Shown here: positions 10,170 through 21,562 of the stretch, piece after piece | How the letters are laid out: each line of letters opens with the position of its first letter | Position numbering within the stretch: the stretch's first letter is position 1 | Assembly (NCBI GenBank): GCA_019787685.1 | Contig: JAHNUO010000007.1 | Location: 1,426,001 to 1,490,000 of the forward strand | Reading direction: 5' to 3' | From: Chiua virens | Lineage: Eukaryota; Basidiomycota; Agaricomycetes; Boletales; Boletaceae | DNA: 64,000 nucleotides | The notes under the pieces: model-generated | What the model saw: the letters and a program-made list of their open reading frames with translations, nothing else | The model's database searches: none | What the model was told of the DNA's origin: nothing | Program-made: the position numbers and the translations under genes

Positions 10170-11441
10170 TCCTTAGCCATGTGCCTGGATTTCCCACAGA
10201 ACATGCAAAGATTATTGTCGAAGCGATGTTTGCATTCTTCTGCAGTGAGTTTACTGTCCTTGCCTAACTTAGAAGAATAGTCGGGCTTCAGGACAGCGGG
10301 GGTAGTGACAACTTTGCCTTTGGACTCCGAGGAGTCTTTCAACTTCTGGTTGCCGGAATGATTACCAGAGTTGGATGCAGAGTGTTTCTCGGAGGTCTTG
10401 GGTGCAGAGTTGTTGGAGGGTTGCTTTGTTTGGCAGTTTATCTTGGACTTGCGCTCCCAGTAGCGCGCGTCAATACCTTGTGTGAGGTAGCGGAGTTGGA
10501 TGAGGTCAGAGGGTTTACCAACACAGGAGATCTCATCTTTGATGCAGTCAGGCAACCCATTGTAGAAATGGTGCCAGAGGGCACCTTCTCCATAACCTCG
10601 GACTTGCGAAGCAATCCTGTTAAATTCGACAACATATTTGTTGATATGCTGTCCATCCTTCATAGAGAGATGATTGAGCTGATGCTCAGCATCTCCAACG
10701 GGTTCGTGAGGTCCAAAGTTTGTCTGGAGTTCCAAGACAAACTTGGTGTAGTTATCCATCCAGTCAGGACGGGGTGTCAAATCTTCCATCTGGAGTTGGT
10801 CCGGTTCAAACCATTCAAGAACCATACCCTTGAGGTAAGACTGCACAAAGGTTACTTTGGCACGGTCTGTGCGGAAAGCGTTAGGGTGGTCTTGGAAGTT
10901 TAACTTGCATTGTACCAGGAAAACTCGGAGTTTGCGGGAATCAGTCCCGTCAAACTGGTCTGGTTCCCGGACCTTAGTGTGGGGAGAGGGAGGGCGACAG
11001 GAAGAACGGGCGAGGTCATGAATAGCATTGGCGAGCTGTCCGAGAACATTTTCAGCCTTGGTGAGGTCATTCTCTGAGCAATAAGAATGGGGGTTGGAGT
11101 CGTGGTCAGAACCAGGATCATCTCTGGGGTAGTCCAGATCGTCCGGGTCATCATCACCTAATGCATTCTGTGGTGCAGTGATGGGTTCTTCGGAGAGTTC
11201 AGACGGACTAGAATCTAGTCGTCCTCCGAGTGCGCACTCTGTAATGCATCCTCCCAGAGTGGGAGTTTGTGGTATGCAACCTGCCATGGAGGTGGAAGGG
11301 GCATGTCTGGAGGAGAAGGTTCGGAATTGTTCAATAAGTTCTGCATCTCAACAAGTACTTCTATATTGTATGAGAGGGTTGAATCGTGGAGATATTGGTT
11401 GTGCACCTTCAGTGCGGCTTCTGGATCTGGTTGCGTGCATA
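10070..11441 (-). pseudogene. gag: Chromovirus Gag
   Basis: The likely original start is ATG at 11441-11439 (MAMHATRSRSRTEGAQ). A TGA about 33 codons in interrupts it, after which the frame is open for over 400 residues to 10070. Visible are an acidic N-terminal region, the capsid block (FLVQCKLNFQDHPNAF, then FVQSYLKGMVLEWFEP) typical of Ty3 Gag, and a C-terminal zinc knuckle C-X2-C-X4-H-X4-C (CMFCGKSRHMAKDC) for RNA packaging. The tail is Lys-rich. It is followed by protease in the -1 frame. Confidence 0.88.
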
Positions 11442-11483
11442 GCCATGTTCAGTGACTAGTGACAAGTGGAAGTCTGAATATAC

Positions 11484-12038
11484 TGTTAAGACCGGGTCTA
11501 CTTGGGGTATGAACTCCAAAACTCCGGAGTTATTCTTGCGGAGGGACTTGGCTTCACCGTGTGTGGTGCACCCTTGTCACGAGTCTGTCCTTTATTTCAG
11601 AGAATGGAGGTCACAGGTCGGAGGTGAGACTTAACACCAAAGTGAAGTCGAGCAGAGGTAAGACTGTTGAGGTCTTATGGAGTTCAGAGGGAATAGAAGG
11701 TAAAACTAATATTCAGACTGAGGGTACAAAGTTGGAGTACTACAGTTTATATACTTGGAGTAGAATGGAGATTAGTAACGGGGTTGGTAAGAAACTGAGT
11801 AAGACGGAAATCGGGAAAGTATGTAACCAGAGTGGAGCCGGGTATGTACAGAGGCCAGAGCTATGCTGTTAAGCGAGACACAGGTTATTACTAATGTAAC
11901 ACTAGTACGAAAAGAGACAAGGTTCTAGGTGAAGTCCGGAGATCAGGAGTTGTGTCCAGAGAGAGATCATACCGGAGTTATGAAGGAGTAAACCCGGAGA
12001 TCTCAGAGTTGGATCAATGAGATATACGGGATATGACA
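11484..12038 (-). mobile_element. 5' LTR of the chromovirus (family A)
   Basis: A 555-bp LTR that on the plus strand starts TGTTAAGACC and ends ATATGACA, with TG...CA ends, flanked by ATTGC at 12039. It is related throughout to the solo LTRs at 53462-54049 and 55126-55719 (shared GGGACTTGGCTTCACC block and distal GGAGTTGTATCC-like blocks). Confidence 0.88.
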
Positions 12039-12071
12039 ATTGCGGTGGATGAGCTATTAATCTATTGTCAC

Positions 12072-12706
12072 CTAAGCTTTTTTCTTTCCCTTCATGTTTG
12101 TTGCCATGCATTCAGACAACCTAGCTCTCCCTGATGTATACTTCAAGTGCATTTGAATGAGATCATGAATAGGCCAACATGAAAAGTAATCCTCCAGGTC
12201 TGGAAATGCTTTGGATGTCTGGTAGTCTGAGGTTCCATGGTTGAGTATTGACCTGAAGCTTTCATAGGGTGAAGCCACTTTACCTCCTGTATCACTAAGC
12301 ATATTGCCTTGTTGCTTTGGTGAGATTTACATTCAAGATGTCTTTTGACTGAGTGGTGAACATATTTCTAACATGCCATGTGAGAAATACCAGTGTCATC
12401 ATTAGGATGGGGACATACCTTGAGCTTCAAAAATGTAGCACTGTCCCAGGCTAGCTGAGCTTCCAAGTTATAACCACCCCTTCCAGGTCTTCCCAGTTCT
12501 CCATTGGGCTTTGATATTTTGTTTCCCAGAGACTCCAGAAATGTCAGTGACAAATCTGATGAGGCTGAATCCGACATAGCATCATCCTCATCCTTGATGA
12601 CTGTTGATGGTGATTGAGAGGTTTCAGGGACAGGATGTTGCAAGGGAGTAGCCCTGACAACTGCTGGTGTAGCTGGTGTAGGGTGGTGTACAGGTCTGGA
12701 ATGCAA
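12072..12706 (-). pseudogene. Unnamed basidiomycete family gene, two or more exons
   Basis: Exon 1 runs from about 12706 to the GTATGT donor near 12420: a Ser/Pro-rich acidic leader, then LTFLESLGNKISKPNGE and GRPGRGGYNLEAQLAWD, ending FLKLK. A second exon after an acceptor near 12370 reads YVHHSVKRHLECKSHQSNKA. A last block (FSCWPIHDLIQMHLKYTSGR) lies in a shifted frame and ends at 12072. I recall these blocks, especially the C-W-P-x-H-D-x-I-Q-x-x-L-K-Y end, from an abundant unnamed family in Agaricomycetes. The frameshift suggests decay. The chromovirus integrated about 30 bp beyond its 3' end. Confidence 0.5.
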
Positions 12707-13119
12707 TGGGAATTATTTATTAAGGAAGAGAAACAAATCTTCACGAGAACAGAGTATAATGGTTGAATTCAATAGTAAATCAACATGTAAAGAAAGTAAA
12801 GGAATGGGTGAAGGTGGCAGACTGGGTTCAACAAAGGCCAAGATAGGCTTTGACAAGACTTGAGACGACAGCATGCTCACAGGTGTTAAGGCAACTGAGA
12901 GAGGGAATAAGTAAGAAGAGGGATTCAAAGTGATTGCAGCAACGTCATAACAATTGGGAAATAGGCGCTGAGTTCTACTTTAGTCGAAACAATTACGTGG
13001 GAAATTAATAAAGATCTAGAGTACTTTGCCCTTACTGTCAACAATACACTGAGCAAAGAACACTTGGAGGAACAACCAGGCTGTATCTCAGAGAGGAATC
13101 TCTTTACCGGTTCTCATCG
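12707..13119. other. Stretch without recognised gene
   Basis: A 71-codon minus-strand open frame (12928-12713) has no recognisable motif. Nothing else is supported here. Confidence 0.4.
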
Positions 13120-13745
13120 TCACTGAGTTACAGCTGATGCTTCACAGTAAATTACAACAAGGGCCCAAGGAACTATCTGCAGTAAACCACAGATAGTGAG
13201 AAGGTGGAACTGCCCACAGTAAACCATGGACAGTGAGGAGAATGGTTCAGAGAGGCACAAGTCGCGACTTTCCGAAACAGAGAAGGTATTGTATTGTAAG
13301 CACATGCATGTACAATTGTCAATGCATGATTAAGTAAGTCCCTTCACACTCTTCCTCTACTACTACTCCCTCACTCCTCAGTGTTCAACACCAAGGAGTG
13401 GTCCACTGTTTACTGTGGGCAGTTTCACCTTCTCACTATCTGTCTTTCAACTTTGGCCTTATTCATGGCAACAATGACCATTGCCCCACTCAACTTTCTT
13501 CCTAGCTTGAGATTGCTTTCCTCTTCTCACTGTCCATGGTATACTACAGGTAGTCTCCCATAAACTATTCCTCAGATGTCTTGGTGCTCAGCTACATGCC
13601 CCACCAATCCCTTTAATGAAGTATCATCCAATTCCACCACTCGCTCCTCAGTGTTGAACACTGAGAAGTGTCTCTACTCATGGTCCACAGTTTACTGCAT
13701 TTTCCCTTCTTACTGCCTGTGGTTTACAGTAGGCTGCAATAGATC
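13120..13745. repeat. Inverted-repeat element, copy 2
   Basis: The same subrepeats as at 3690-5100: CAGTAAACCACAG units to about 13290, the shared centre with ACATGCATGTACAATTG (13300-13320), then TTTACTGTGGGCAG units to 13740. A palindrome CTCAGTGTTGAACACTGAG occurs near 13650. The centre is reverse-complementary to the centre of copy 1. Confidence 0.6.
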
Positions 13746-14850
13746 TCATACATGACAGGCAAGAAATACTGTGAAAGGTACCCACCTTGTAGTTGTTTTT
13801 TGTCAAAGCAGAGGCACTGTCTCAGCTCTCAGTTTCTCAGTTTTAACCTAGATTGCTCAGTCACAAATGCTGCAGTACACTTTGTAATAAATTTATCACA
13901 TTATCATGTTTAGGGTGAGATTAGTGTACATTGACTTACTGTAGTGACATTGGTTTTGAGAGATATGAACTCACCAAGGAGCAAGGAGGATAGTAGATGA
14001 TGTTTCTCTGGACATTCTCTCCCCAAGTACAATCTCTGGTCCATCGGAGCATGTACCACACTGCGCTTCACCAACACCAAGGTCTCTTTTATGCGTCAGA
14101 TCTGACTGGATTCACTCTACCTCCATTCAATCCGGTTTTTCCTCCATCCATCAGCAAACCGGAAACTGGTTCAAACCTGGACCTATCTTTACCTTTGCAT
14201 ACTGGATATAGCTAGGACTGCTAGATCTGGTGTTTCTAGTGATGAAACAGCTTCTTTCATTTCAACTAGCTACAATTTCTAAAAAATAGTGCTAAACCAG
14301 CATACAATGTGAGCATGGCCTTGCTAGACTCTCATTTCTCATTTTCATGCTAGCTCACACCAGGTCTAGTACAGAAGCTCAAATGGATCTATTCATTCAC
14401 TACCATTTCACTAAATCTGATAATACACTTCTCCAAAAGGAACTACAACAGTGAATTGAATTAAAAGCATCTGTGAAAATGGTAAAGCAGTGCCACAGCA
14501 TGTTCTCAGATTGACTGTTGTGATGGTAAGTTGGGAGGGTGAGGGTGTGTGCATGAAGGCACAAGGTTGACCATTATGGTGGCAAAGTGAAGTGAGGGTG
14601 CCAGTGTGTACATAAATTGTACAATCACTTGGTGATTCCAAGTTTGAGAGGGTGGTGTAGGGTGTCGCAGGATGGTTACAGCAAGATTGAGATGTGGAGG
14701 CTTGAAAGTAGAAGGCAGGCATGCATGTCAGTAGAAACAAACAATGCAGTAGGGGTTGCCTTGGGACTAATGGAAAACCATAGGAAAACCAAATATTGAC
14801 TCATGAGATATTCAGAAAGCTTAGAAGTGAAGGTCTTCCAACAATGTTAT
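13746..14850. other. Stretch without recognised gene
   Basis: Short open frames only (for example 13997-14215 plus), none with a recognisable domain. No repeat structure is evident. Confidence 0.45.
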
Positions 14851-15163
14851 TGTTAGAACAGACTGGTTCCAAGGGACCTGGTTGTTCCCAGGGCAGTCTC
14901 ACTGCTCTGGTGACTTACCTAAGGGTGAAGCTCAAGACAATGTGGTGGAGGATTGGAAGAGAGAAAGATTCTATTTTGTGTACACAGTAAAACATGTCTA
15001 TATATCTACTGTGATGCTATGCTGTACCTGTAGTAAGGACTAATGGTACTGCATGTATGATAATAACTAATTGTATCATAGTACTGTAATTAGTCTATAG
15101 TTGTTCTGGTACATCCAGAAGCAGAAACCTTGGAAGCACAGGCTACCCGGGATGGTTGGAACA
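14851..15163 (+). mobile_element. Solo LTR, family D, 313 bp
   Basis: TGTTAGAACAGACTGGTTCC through GATGGTTGGAACA, with TG...CA ends. The reverse-complementary counterpart with the same length is at 35024-35336. Flanking 5-mers (GTTAT, GTTTA) are only similar, so no clean target duplication remains. Confidence 0.7.
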
Positions 15164-16669
15164 GTTTATATGTACATATTCCAACAATTATCAAGTTTGT
15201 GTCTAACATTAACTTGAATACCTCATTCATTATAGTGTGTCCTTCAATTGCAGGATTGGCTACCACTGGCTATGGCTTATATTTACACATGGTCACATGC
15301 ATCTAGGGTTTCAAGCTTTGCATGAAAATGAAGTATTTCTGGACTGGGACATTCCAACTTCTTTCCTCCTAAGTCACCATTGGGACCTGAAAACCAAATC
15401 ATTCAACACAAAGATGCCTACCCAGGAGGCCTGGCCATGCATGGATGTGTTGGATTGGTTTTGCTTTTCATTTGCCAGGCTTTCTCTCATCCAACCACTA
15501 ATGGCATCTGTCAAGGTGAACTTGGAAGCATCTGCTTTTGACTGGGTTCAGAAAGATGATGGTGCTCCTAGTCCAATGGAGAACCAGACTTTCCATCTGA
15601 GGTGACTTTGGATTCAAAGATGATTTGATATTGATATACCTACCCGGGAGGCCATGTATGGATATGTTCAGTCATTTTTGCCTCAGAAACACTGGAACTG
15701 CTACCAGTACTGTACAATCTTCAGTTGATTGTTCTGAATCAGAGATGCCTACCCAGTATGTTCATTCATTTACTTTGTACTTACTGTGTCCTGGTTTCCC
15801 TAACCCAACTACCAGTGGCATCTGTCAAGATGGGGTCTCAGTTGATCCTTCTTGACTCCAGAATCATATTAATAACATGATGATACTCCAAGAGGCCATG
15901 GAAGCATGGCCTGTTTGTTTCCCATGTGGTTGAGAGTCTCATAAATGACAGATTTTTGCTGCACTCCCATGGACTGGACAAAACCACAAAGCAATGCTGG
16001 GACTTTTTGGAGCTTGCCGATGTATTTTTTCCTCCAGGCAACATTGCTGCTGAAGCAAAATGCAGTTTGGAAGTGCTTTTGCGCAAAGAATGGGTACCTC
16101 AACATGTCTTCCCAGTTTGAGGAGGCTCTCTCTTCCATTGCAGAGTTGCTCACTCATGCACAATGTCTACCAAATAGCACCAGGGCCACTGATTCCAGTC
16201 ATGGAAGGAAAGGTACCCACAGAACCATAGACATGTGAACCAATGCTGAATGCTACAAGCTAAGGAGAATAGGAGGTGAGAAGAGGACTGCAAGGAAGGC
16301 CATGTGGATAAACCTATCCTCCAATCAAGTTGTAACACATCTTGGTGAGGCATGAGGTATTTCCACTGTGGCATCAAAATGTAAACAAAAACAAACAGGA
16401 AGATCAAGCAAAGCAAGAAACAAGAGGATTCTACCTCAATCGAGAGAGAAAGGTCCTTACTACTTTAGAGCAAGAATGTCCATGTATAGATGTCAAATGG
16501 TAATATATTGACATCTATTAGCCTGAGATCTCATGTCATTTTCAACAACTGTTCTTGCACCTTTGGAACACTAGATAATGCCAAAAAAGAAAAGAAAAAC
16601 AGAGTTTCAACTATTATAATATCATGATCATGATTGAACAACAGTTCCACAAATTTACAGCATTTACAA
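15164..16669. other. Stretch without recognised gene
   Basis: A 122-codon plus-strand frame at 15237-15605 overlaps the degenerate direct repeat described separately. It has no known motif and is probably not a gene. The remainder shows nothing identifiable. Confidence 0.4.
15400..15850. repeat. Degenerate direct repeat, about 310-340-bp spacing
   Basis: GATGCCTACCCAGG near 15412 recurs near 15750, and as a weaker version near 15637. A downstream AATGGCATCTGTCAAG near 15500 recurs as AGTGGCATCTGTCAAG near 15815. Confidence 0.4.
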
Positions 16670-16928
16670 TTCCCTCCATATGGACAACCAGTCAGCGATT
16701 CAAGTAGTAAAACATCCCGAGCACACCTGGACCTTCACTGGTATTGGCTGAGAGCTGTGGTCGATAAAAGGCCTCATTGCGCCTCATTTCCTTCCTACCT
16801 CAGACATGCCAGCTGATCTGTTGACCAAGGCATTGCCTTGTGTCAAAGTGCAACATTTCTGCACTTTGCTTGTAATCAGTCTCTGACATCGAACTCCAGT
16901 TGCCCAGTCTGCAGCAGCTGTTTTATCA
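16670..16928 (+). pseudogene. Ty1/copia RNase H tail and adjoining LTR end
   Basis: The translated plus strand reads LDLHWYWLRAVVDK, then DLLTKALPCVKVQHFC, the same C-terminal block as in the element at 22534-27343 (minus strand). It is preceded by the MDNQSAIQVAK-like block around 16679. From about 16871 the sequence resembles a copia LTR end (CTCTGACATCGAACTCCAGTT...TTTTATCA). Internal deletions show that it is an old fragment. It lies upstream of the gag-containing copia remnant in the same orientation. Confidence 0.75.
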
Positions 16929-17454
16929 GTTTGACCCCGTATTGGTTGTGTAAACTAGGTCTGAACCAACCACCCTTGTTTTGTATGCCGAAGATACCAA
17001 TCATCCAATGTCACCAATCAGACAATGTAAATATGCCCATATGTGGTAGAGCTTGCTGAGTATCTGATTGAGCCACATATTTTGGATTTCAGAACATTAA
17101 TTCCATTCAACACAATGTCCTGACATGTGGAGAATGACTACCATCATGCTTTGTGGTATATATAATATGGAGGTTTGATGATGACTGCATCACCATGTCA
17201 CACATTTTCTATCCTGAGGTTGTATAGCCAGGAATGAATACTACATTACTATCCTCTTCCCCTACTGTGTAGTACAGCATCTCTGCACACAGCAATGAAG
17301 CCAGGGCCCTCCTATACAAGGCAATGACAGCTTCCGCTACTCCTGTTATGTCAAGTGCAAGTTGCTTCCTTTGGAAGTATTACCTGTTCTATGAATTGCA
17401 CAACTACGTCCATCTCTAGCAGAAGGCGTTGAACAGAACGGGTATTGGTTTCCT
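16929..17454. other. Stretch between two copia remnants
   Basis: No gene or clear repeat recognised. Confidence 0.4.
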
Positions 17455-19195
17455 CGAGTGGATGCTACTGATACTGGACAAGGAGCCTCACATCCCACCG
17501 CTTCTAGCTCTGAGCAGGTCGTTTGGGACGCCAAACAGGACAAAGCGGCTGGGGAATTGATGCTCAACATTGCCCCAGATCAGCGAGTCTACCAAGGCCT
17601 GGAAAGCGCTCAAGGCCGTCTTCAGCCAGCAGAAGGCTGGCAGCCGCTTCGTCGCCTATGACGAGTGTTTTAGCATCATGAAGCGTCCTGATGAGTCCCT
17701 CCCTGCCCTTGGTGCTCGAGTCGAAGCGTGCATGCTTCGCATCAAGGACCTTCGCACATCCACCTTTGATATCAGCAAACTCGACGACAAGCTCACTTGC
17801 ATGGCCATGATTCGTTCGCTTGGGCCTGAATCAAGGTCAAAGCGGCCTTCCAGACCGAGGAAATCAATCGTCGACCTCGCCTGATGCCCTCTCCACCACT
17901 CCTGCCGACGCTGCGCTCTCATCTTCATCTTCTGGCTGTTCGTGCGCTCTCAACGCGCCTTGTTCGTTCTGCGACAAGCCAGGACACTGCCAGTGCAAGT
18001 GCTATTTCGCTCCAGAGAGCGAAAAAGTACTACAAGACGCAGCAGACCAACCCCAAACGCTCTGAACAGGCCAAGGCAGCGACTGTATCGCCTCCAGCCT
18101 CTCAGGACGTCGTAGAGCGCGCCGGAAATGCAAGTCTTCGTTCCAGCGATCCCTGTGATCCCTCTTCACCCCTCCTACTCGATGCTGACCATGACTGGAA
18201 TGCAGACTCGGGCGCAATTATACCCCCAAACGCGTCCCCATCAAGCTCGCAGACGATACCATCGTCTACTCTGCTGGAGTCGGGTCTGTGGTGTTCCACC
18301 CAGTTATTGAGGGGAACAGCGGTCGAGCGGTCGAGTTTAGCACAACGTCTTGCATGTCTCTGAGCTTCGCAACAATCTCCTCGTTGTCCTGTACTTCACT
18401 CGTCACTCCTCCTATGCATATGTCGCAATGCAGCGTTTCTGGACGGCACCACTGAGCCTGCGACAGAGCATGCATGCCCTGCACTGTACCACTAGACTTG
18501 GCTCTCTGATCGCCAGCTAGTCAATGGAATGAAGCTGGATAGCAAGTTGTCACCAGATCCCATCTGTGAGCCATGCCTAGCAGGCAAAATGACCGCAAAT
18601 CCCTTCCCCAGCTCTACTTCTTGCTCCTCTCGCCCTCTGGAGCTCGTCCACTCTGATGTCCATCAAGTGCCCTACCCCACCTTCACTGGGTATTATTGCT
18701 ATCGGGTCACTTTTATCGACGACTACTCTTGCTATCGCTTTGTGCTCCCAATTCGCGCCAAATCGGACGTTTTCGAGGCTATCAAGCAGTTTCAGGCGTT
18801 TGCATAGAACCAAAGCAAGTGAAAGATCAAAACCCTGCGAGACGACAAGGGAGGGGAGTACATGAGCAATGCGATGCTCAAGTTCACCACTGAGTGTGGT
18901 ATAGAGCGCCAGCACACAGTTCGAGCGCAGAATGGAGTTGCAGAACGAGTTAATCGCGTCCTGAGCGAGCGCATTACAGCCATGTTGAAGGAGTCAGGCC
19001 TTGCAAATGGCCTTCTGGGGCGAAGCACTCGCTTCCCTCGTCCATGTGTGGAATCGATGCCCTACAGCTGCTGTGGACGACTCTACCCCCTTCCAGCGAT
19101 GGCATGGACGCAAACCAGACATCTCCCACCTTCGTGTATGGGGATCGACTGCCTATGTCCATATTCGAGAGGATAAACGCATACACATCAATGTA
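17455..19195 (+). pseudogene. Ty1/copia gag to integrase remnant
   Basis: It is related over its whole length to the copia element at 22534-27343. Visible are the Gag blocks (VVWDAKQDKAAGELMLNIAP), the zinc knuckle CSFCDKPGHCQCKC, the protease region (DADHDWNADSGA, with the rest deleted), the integrase zinc and core blocks (PICEPCLAGKMTANPF, LVHSDVHQVPYPTFTGY, FIDDYSCYRF) and RVWGSTAYVHI. Several frame changes, internal deletions and a TAG near 18807 are present. RT is absent and the copy stops near 19195. Base composition is clearly more GC-rich than the flanks. Confidence 0.85.
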
Positions 19196-19308
19196 ATGTA
19201 TCACTAGAGGTGGTACAGGTCATGGCAGTGAGGGTGGTTGCAGCTGCATTGCCCACAGGTACAGTGGGACATGAACAAGAAGCTCAAATGAGATGCGTCA
19301 TGTCAATC

Positions 19309-19481
19309 TGTTAGATGCAGTGATTGCGCATCAACCCCTCTGTAGTTGCTTTGTCATTGATACTTAGAGTTTTAGCCACTACCATATTTGTTAGTGTATC
19401 TAGCTACTGTATTTAGCCTTGGAGTTTGATGTAATGGCTTCCTTAGTCTCTTACATCGAACTCCAGCTGCCCAGTGTAACA
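19309..19481 (+). mobile_element. Solo LTR, copia-like family C
   Basis: TGTTAGATGCAGTGATTGCG through CTCCAGCTGCCCAGTGTAACA. It resembles the LTR of the copia element at 22534-27343 (TGTTAG...ATTGCGCA at one end, CTCCAGCTG near the other) but is a different subfamily. The right end is uncertain by about 10 bp, and no target duplication was found. Confidence 0.55.
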
Positions 19482-19845
19482 AGCACAACAATCCCACTGA
19501 ATGAGTAATGCCTCAAAGAATAAAGTCCTTCAAGTCAAATTAAACACTGGTCAACATACAATCAGTCTGATGCATGCTTATGCTCCTTGCTGTCAGATAC
19601 TTGGTGACTGGTCCCTGTCATCCTCCATCAATGTTTGTTGCTGCTAGCTGTAGTATGTGAGTCGCTCAATATGTATGCCACTGGCGCATCTGACTGTGGA
19701 ACAAACCCACCTGTGTTGCTCTCAGAGGCACCGCAGATATTACCACATATCTGACATGAAATCATCACTCCATGTGCGATCATACTGACATGCAGCCAGG
19801 TGGACAGCACAGGTGGCACAATGTGCACAAAAATCCCTTACCCTG
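19482..19845. other. Stretch without recognised gene
   Basis: Nothing identifiable beyond short non-coding frames. Confidence 0.4.
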
Positions 19846-20028
19846 AGGAAGCCAGAGCTGTGCTCATAAGCAGGACACAGGTTTATGTACTAAACAAAAA
19901 AGGACACCTAGATATGTAATGGAAGTCCGGGGTCGTAGAGTTGTGTCCTGAGGGAGATTGACCTGGAGTTATTGTCTAAGAGAGTTGGAGTTGTATCCAG
20001 AGGAACGGAGATGGAGCAGGATATGACA
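19846..20028. mobile_element. LTR family A fragment
   Basis: GAGGAAGCCAGAGCTGTGCT, ACACAGGTTTATGTACTAAA, GGAGTTGTATCCAGAGGAAC and the terminal GGATATGACA match the distal part of the family A LTRs at 11484-12038 and 55126-55719. The first two thirds of the LTR are missing. Confidence 0.7.
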
Positions 20029-20375
20029 GCCGCCGTGGCTGGATCTGAGGACTGTAGTAATACCCACTTTCGGGCTATGTCAATCCATTCGGGACTCATG
20101 AAATGGACAGGCACAGATCACAAAGAGGTTCACACGTCTCAACTCACCCTCTCCATGGACCTTGTGGAGCACTACCCAAGAACTTCGACAGGGGGATGTG
20201 AGCTTCTGAATCGTATGCCATGATGCCTAGCATATCATGCTGCTACTGAGGAACAGGATCAGAAACAACATCCCTATCGTTGTTCTTAGGCAGTAGTACT
20301 TTCTGACTCTCCTCTAGCGTCACACTCATCCAGTGGCTATGGGATTAATGCCACAGAATGCACAATCAGCCCACA
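20029..20375. other. Stretch without recognised gene
   Basis: No coding signal or repeat recognised. Confidence 0.4.
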
Positions 20376-20534
20376 TGATAAAACAACTGCACTGGACAGC
20401 TGGACAGCTGGAGTTCGATGTCAGGTCTAAATACAGTAGATAGATACACTACCAAACAGCCAAGTGGCTGAAACTCTAAGTATGAATGACAAAGCACCTA
20501 GAAAGGGTTTGATGCGCAATCACTGCATCTAACA
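20376..20534 (-). mobile_element. Copia-like LTR, family C, minus orientation
   Basis: The minus strand starts TGTTAGATGCAGTGATTGCG and contains GACATCGAACTCCAGCTGTC before ending in TTTTATCA, matching 19309-19481 and the LTR end at 16871-16928. There is a CCAGCTGTCCAGCTG duplication inside. Confidence 0.55.
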
Positions 20535-20641
20535 ACTAGCAGAATAAGTATAGTACTCACTAAACATTGTGTACTGATATGACAGGCTGATGATGATGAG
20601 TCCATGATCAATGATGGAAATACAGCTCTCTTCAGGCCTCT

Positions 20642-20689
20642 ACTGGTAAGTTTACCTTTGAATCTCTATTCAAAGGTAAACTTACCAGT
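20642..20689. repeat. Perfect 22-bp hairpin
   Basis: The arms 20642-20663 and 20668-20689 are exact reverse complements, with a 4-nt loop CTCT (20664-20667). The arms contain GGTAAGTTTACC. No coding context or terminator-type T tract is present. Confidence 0.9.
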
Positions 20690-21448
20690 GTGAATTCATC
20701 TCATATTCAAAGTCTCCCAGGCTGCAGTCTTGGTTGGGTATAACCTGGTTAGGTTGCATGATGGAGGGCAATATTAATGATGTTCTAGGGCTGGCCTCGA
20801 GACTCCTCCAGCTGGGCCAGGCTTCAATTTTGCACAAGGGCTTGCTGGTGGCCAGCCTGCAGCTTGGCTTCACTTCTGGTAAGCCATAGCTCTGGCCTTT
20901 ATATACAAAACACACTGTGTTTGCTGATTGGGTTCCCATATGTATCCCCACTAAAGGTGCCTGGGTTGTTTACCTGTGTGTTGTGTTGTCACTGGTCCCA
21001 AGATCATATTCCCCTGATCTTATGCAAGTCGGAAGACAGAGAGATCAGGAGAAATGAATATAGCAAGACTGGGGAACCTGTTGTGTATCTACAACATGTA
21101 TGTGTGACAGAATCGAAAGAACAGACAAGACCAATCCCAACACAGGCCACTATACTTGACTTGCAGAATTATGAGTAGGTTGTTCTGTGGCATCCTTTGA
21201 CCCACCATGTTCAAGGGTGAAGAAAGAAAGAAATTGACTGACACACCACCCCCATCACCTTCAGCAGGTGTTCAAACAACTGCCCTCGAAGCTCTTCAAT
21301 TTCTTCAATGCTTGCTTGTTCCACACCCTCCAGTCGGTTGGTTCCCACACCAATCTCACTGGTTATCCCCCTCCAGTTGCCTGTCGACTTTGTGCAACAA
21401 ACGTGATGAATCTTTGTCACACATGCACTGAGATCTCGCAGGCTTTGC
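20690..21448. other. Stretch without recognised gene
   Basis: A 104-codon plus-strand frame (20864-21178) has no recognisable motif and no splice context. I do not call it a gene. Confidence 0.35.
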
Positions 21449-21562
21449 TAGATGCAGTGATTGGCTGGTTTGGTAGTGTAATCTACATAGAGTATTTAGC
21501 TTTGGAGTTCAATGTAGTTGCTTCCTTAGCTTCTTACATCAGACTCTGGCTGCTGCCCCATC
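21449..21562 (+). mobile_element. LTR family C fragment
   Basis: TAGATGCAGTGATTGGCTGG, then GTATTTAGCTTTGGAGTTCA and TCTTACATCAGACTCTGGCT, correspond to blocks of the LTR at 19309-19481, shortened and diverged. Confidence 0.5.

Larger units (their letters stand above)
5340..12043 (-). mobile_element. Ty3/gypsy chromovirus, full-length but broken
   Basis: The element spans 5345-12038 and is flanked by an exact 5-bp target duplication ATTGC (5340-5344 and 12039-12043). On the minus strand the order is 5' LTR (11484-12038), gag, protease, RT, RNase H, integrase, chromodomain. A plus-strand zinc-cluster gene then lies between pol and the truncated 3' LTR. The domain order and C-terminal chromodomain place it in the chromovirus branch of Ty3 elements. 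Several frameshifts, a mutated RT active site and loss of most of the 3' LTR make it incapable of moving by itself. Its LTR family (called A here) also occurs at 19846-20028, 53462-54049 and 55126-55719. Confidence 0.9.

Noticed and set aside
14846..15168. Target duplication GTTAT/GTTTA around the family D LTR
   Set aside because: Two of five positions differ; not distinguishable from chance.
19309..20534. The two family C LTRs as the ends of one element
   Set aside because: They are in opposite orientation with no copia coding sequence between them.
20864..21178. 104-codon hypothetical protein
   Set aside because: No motif or splice context, and a composition like the non-coding surroundings.
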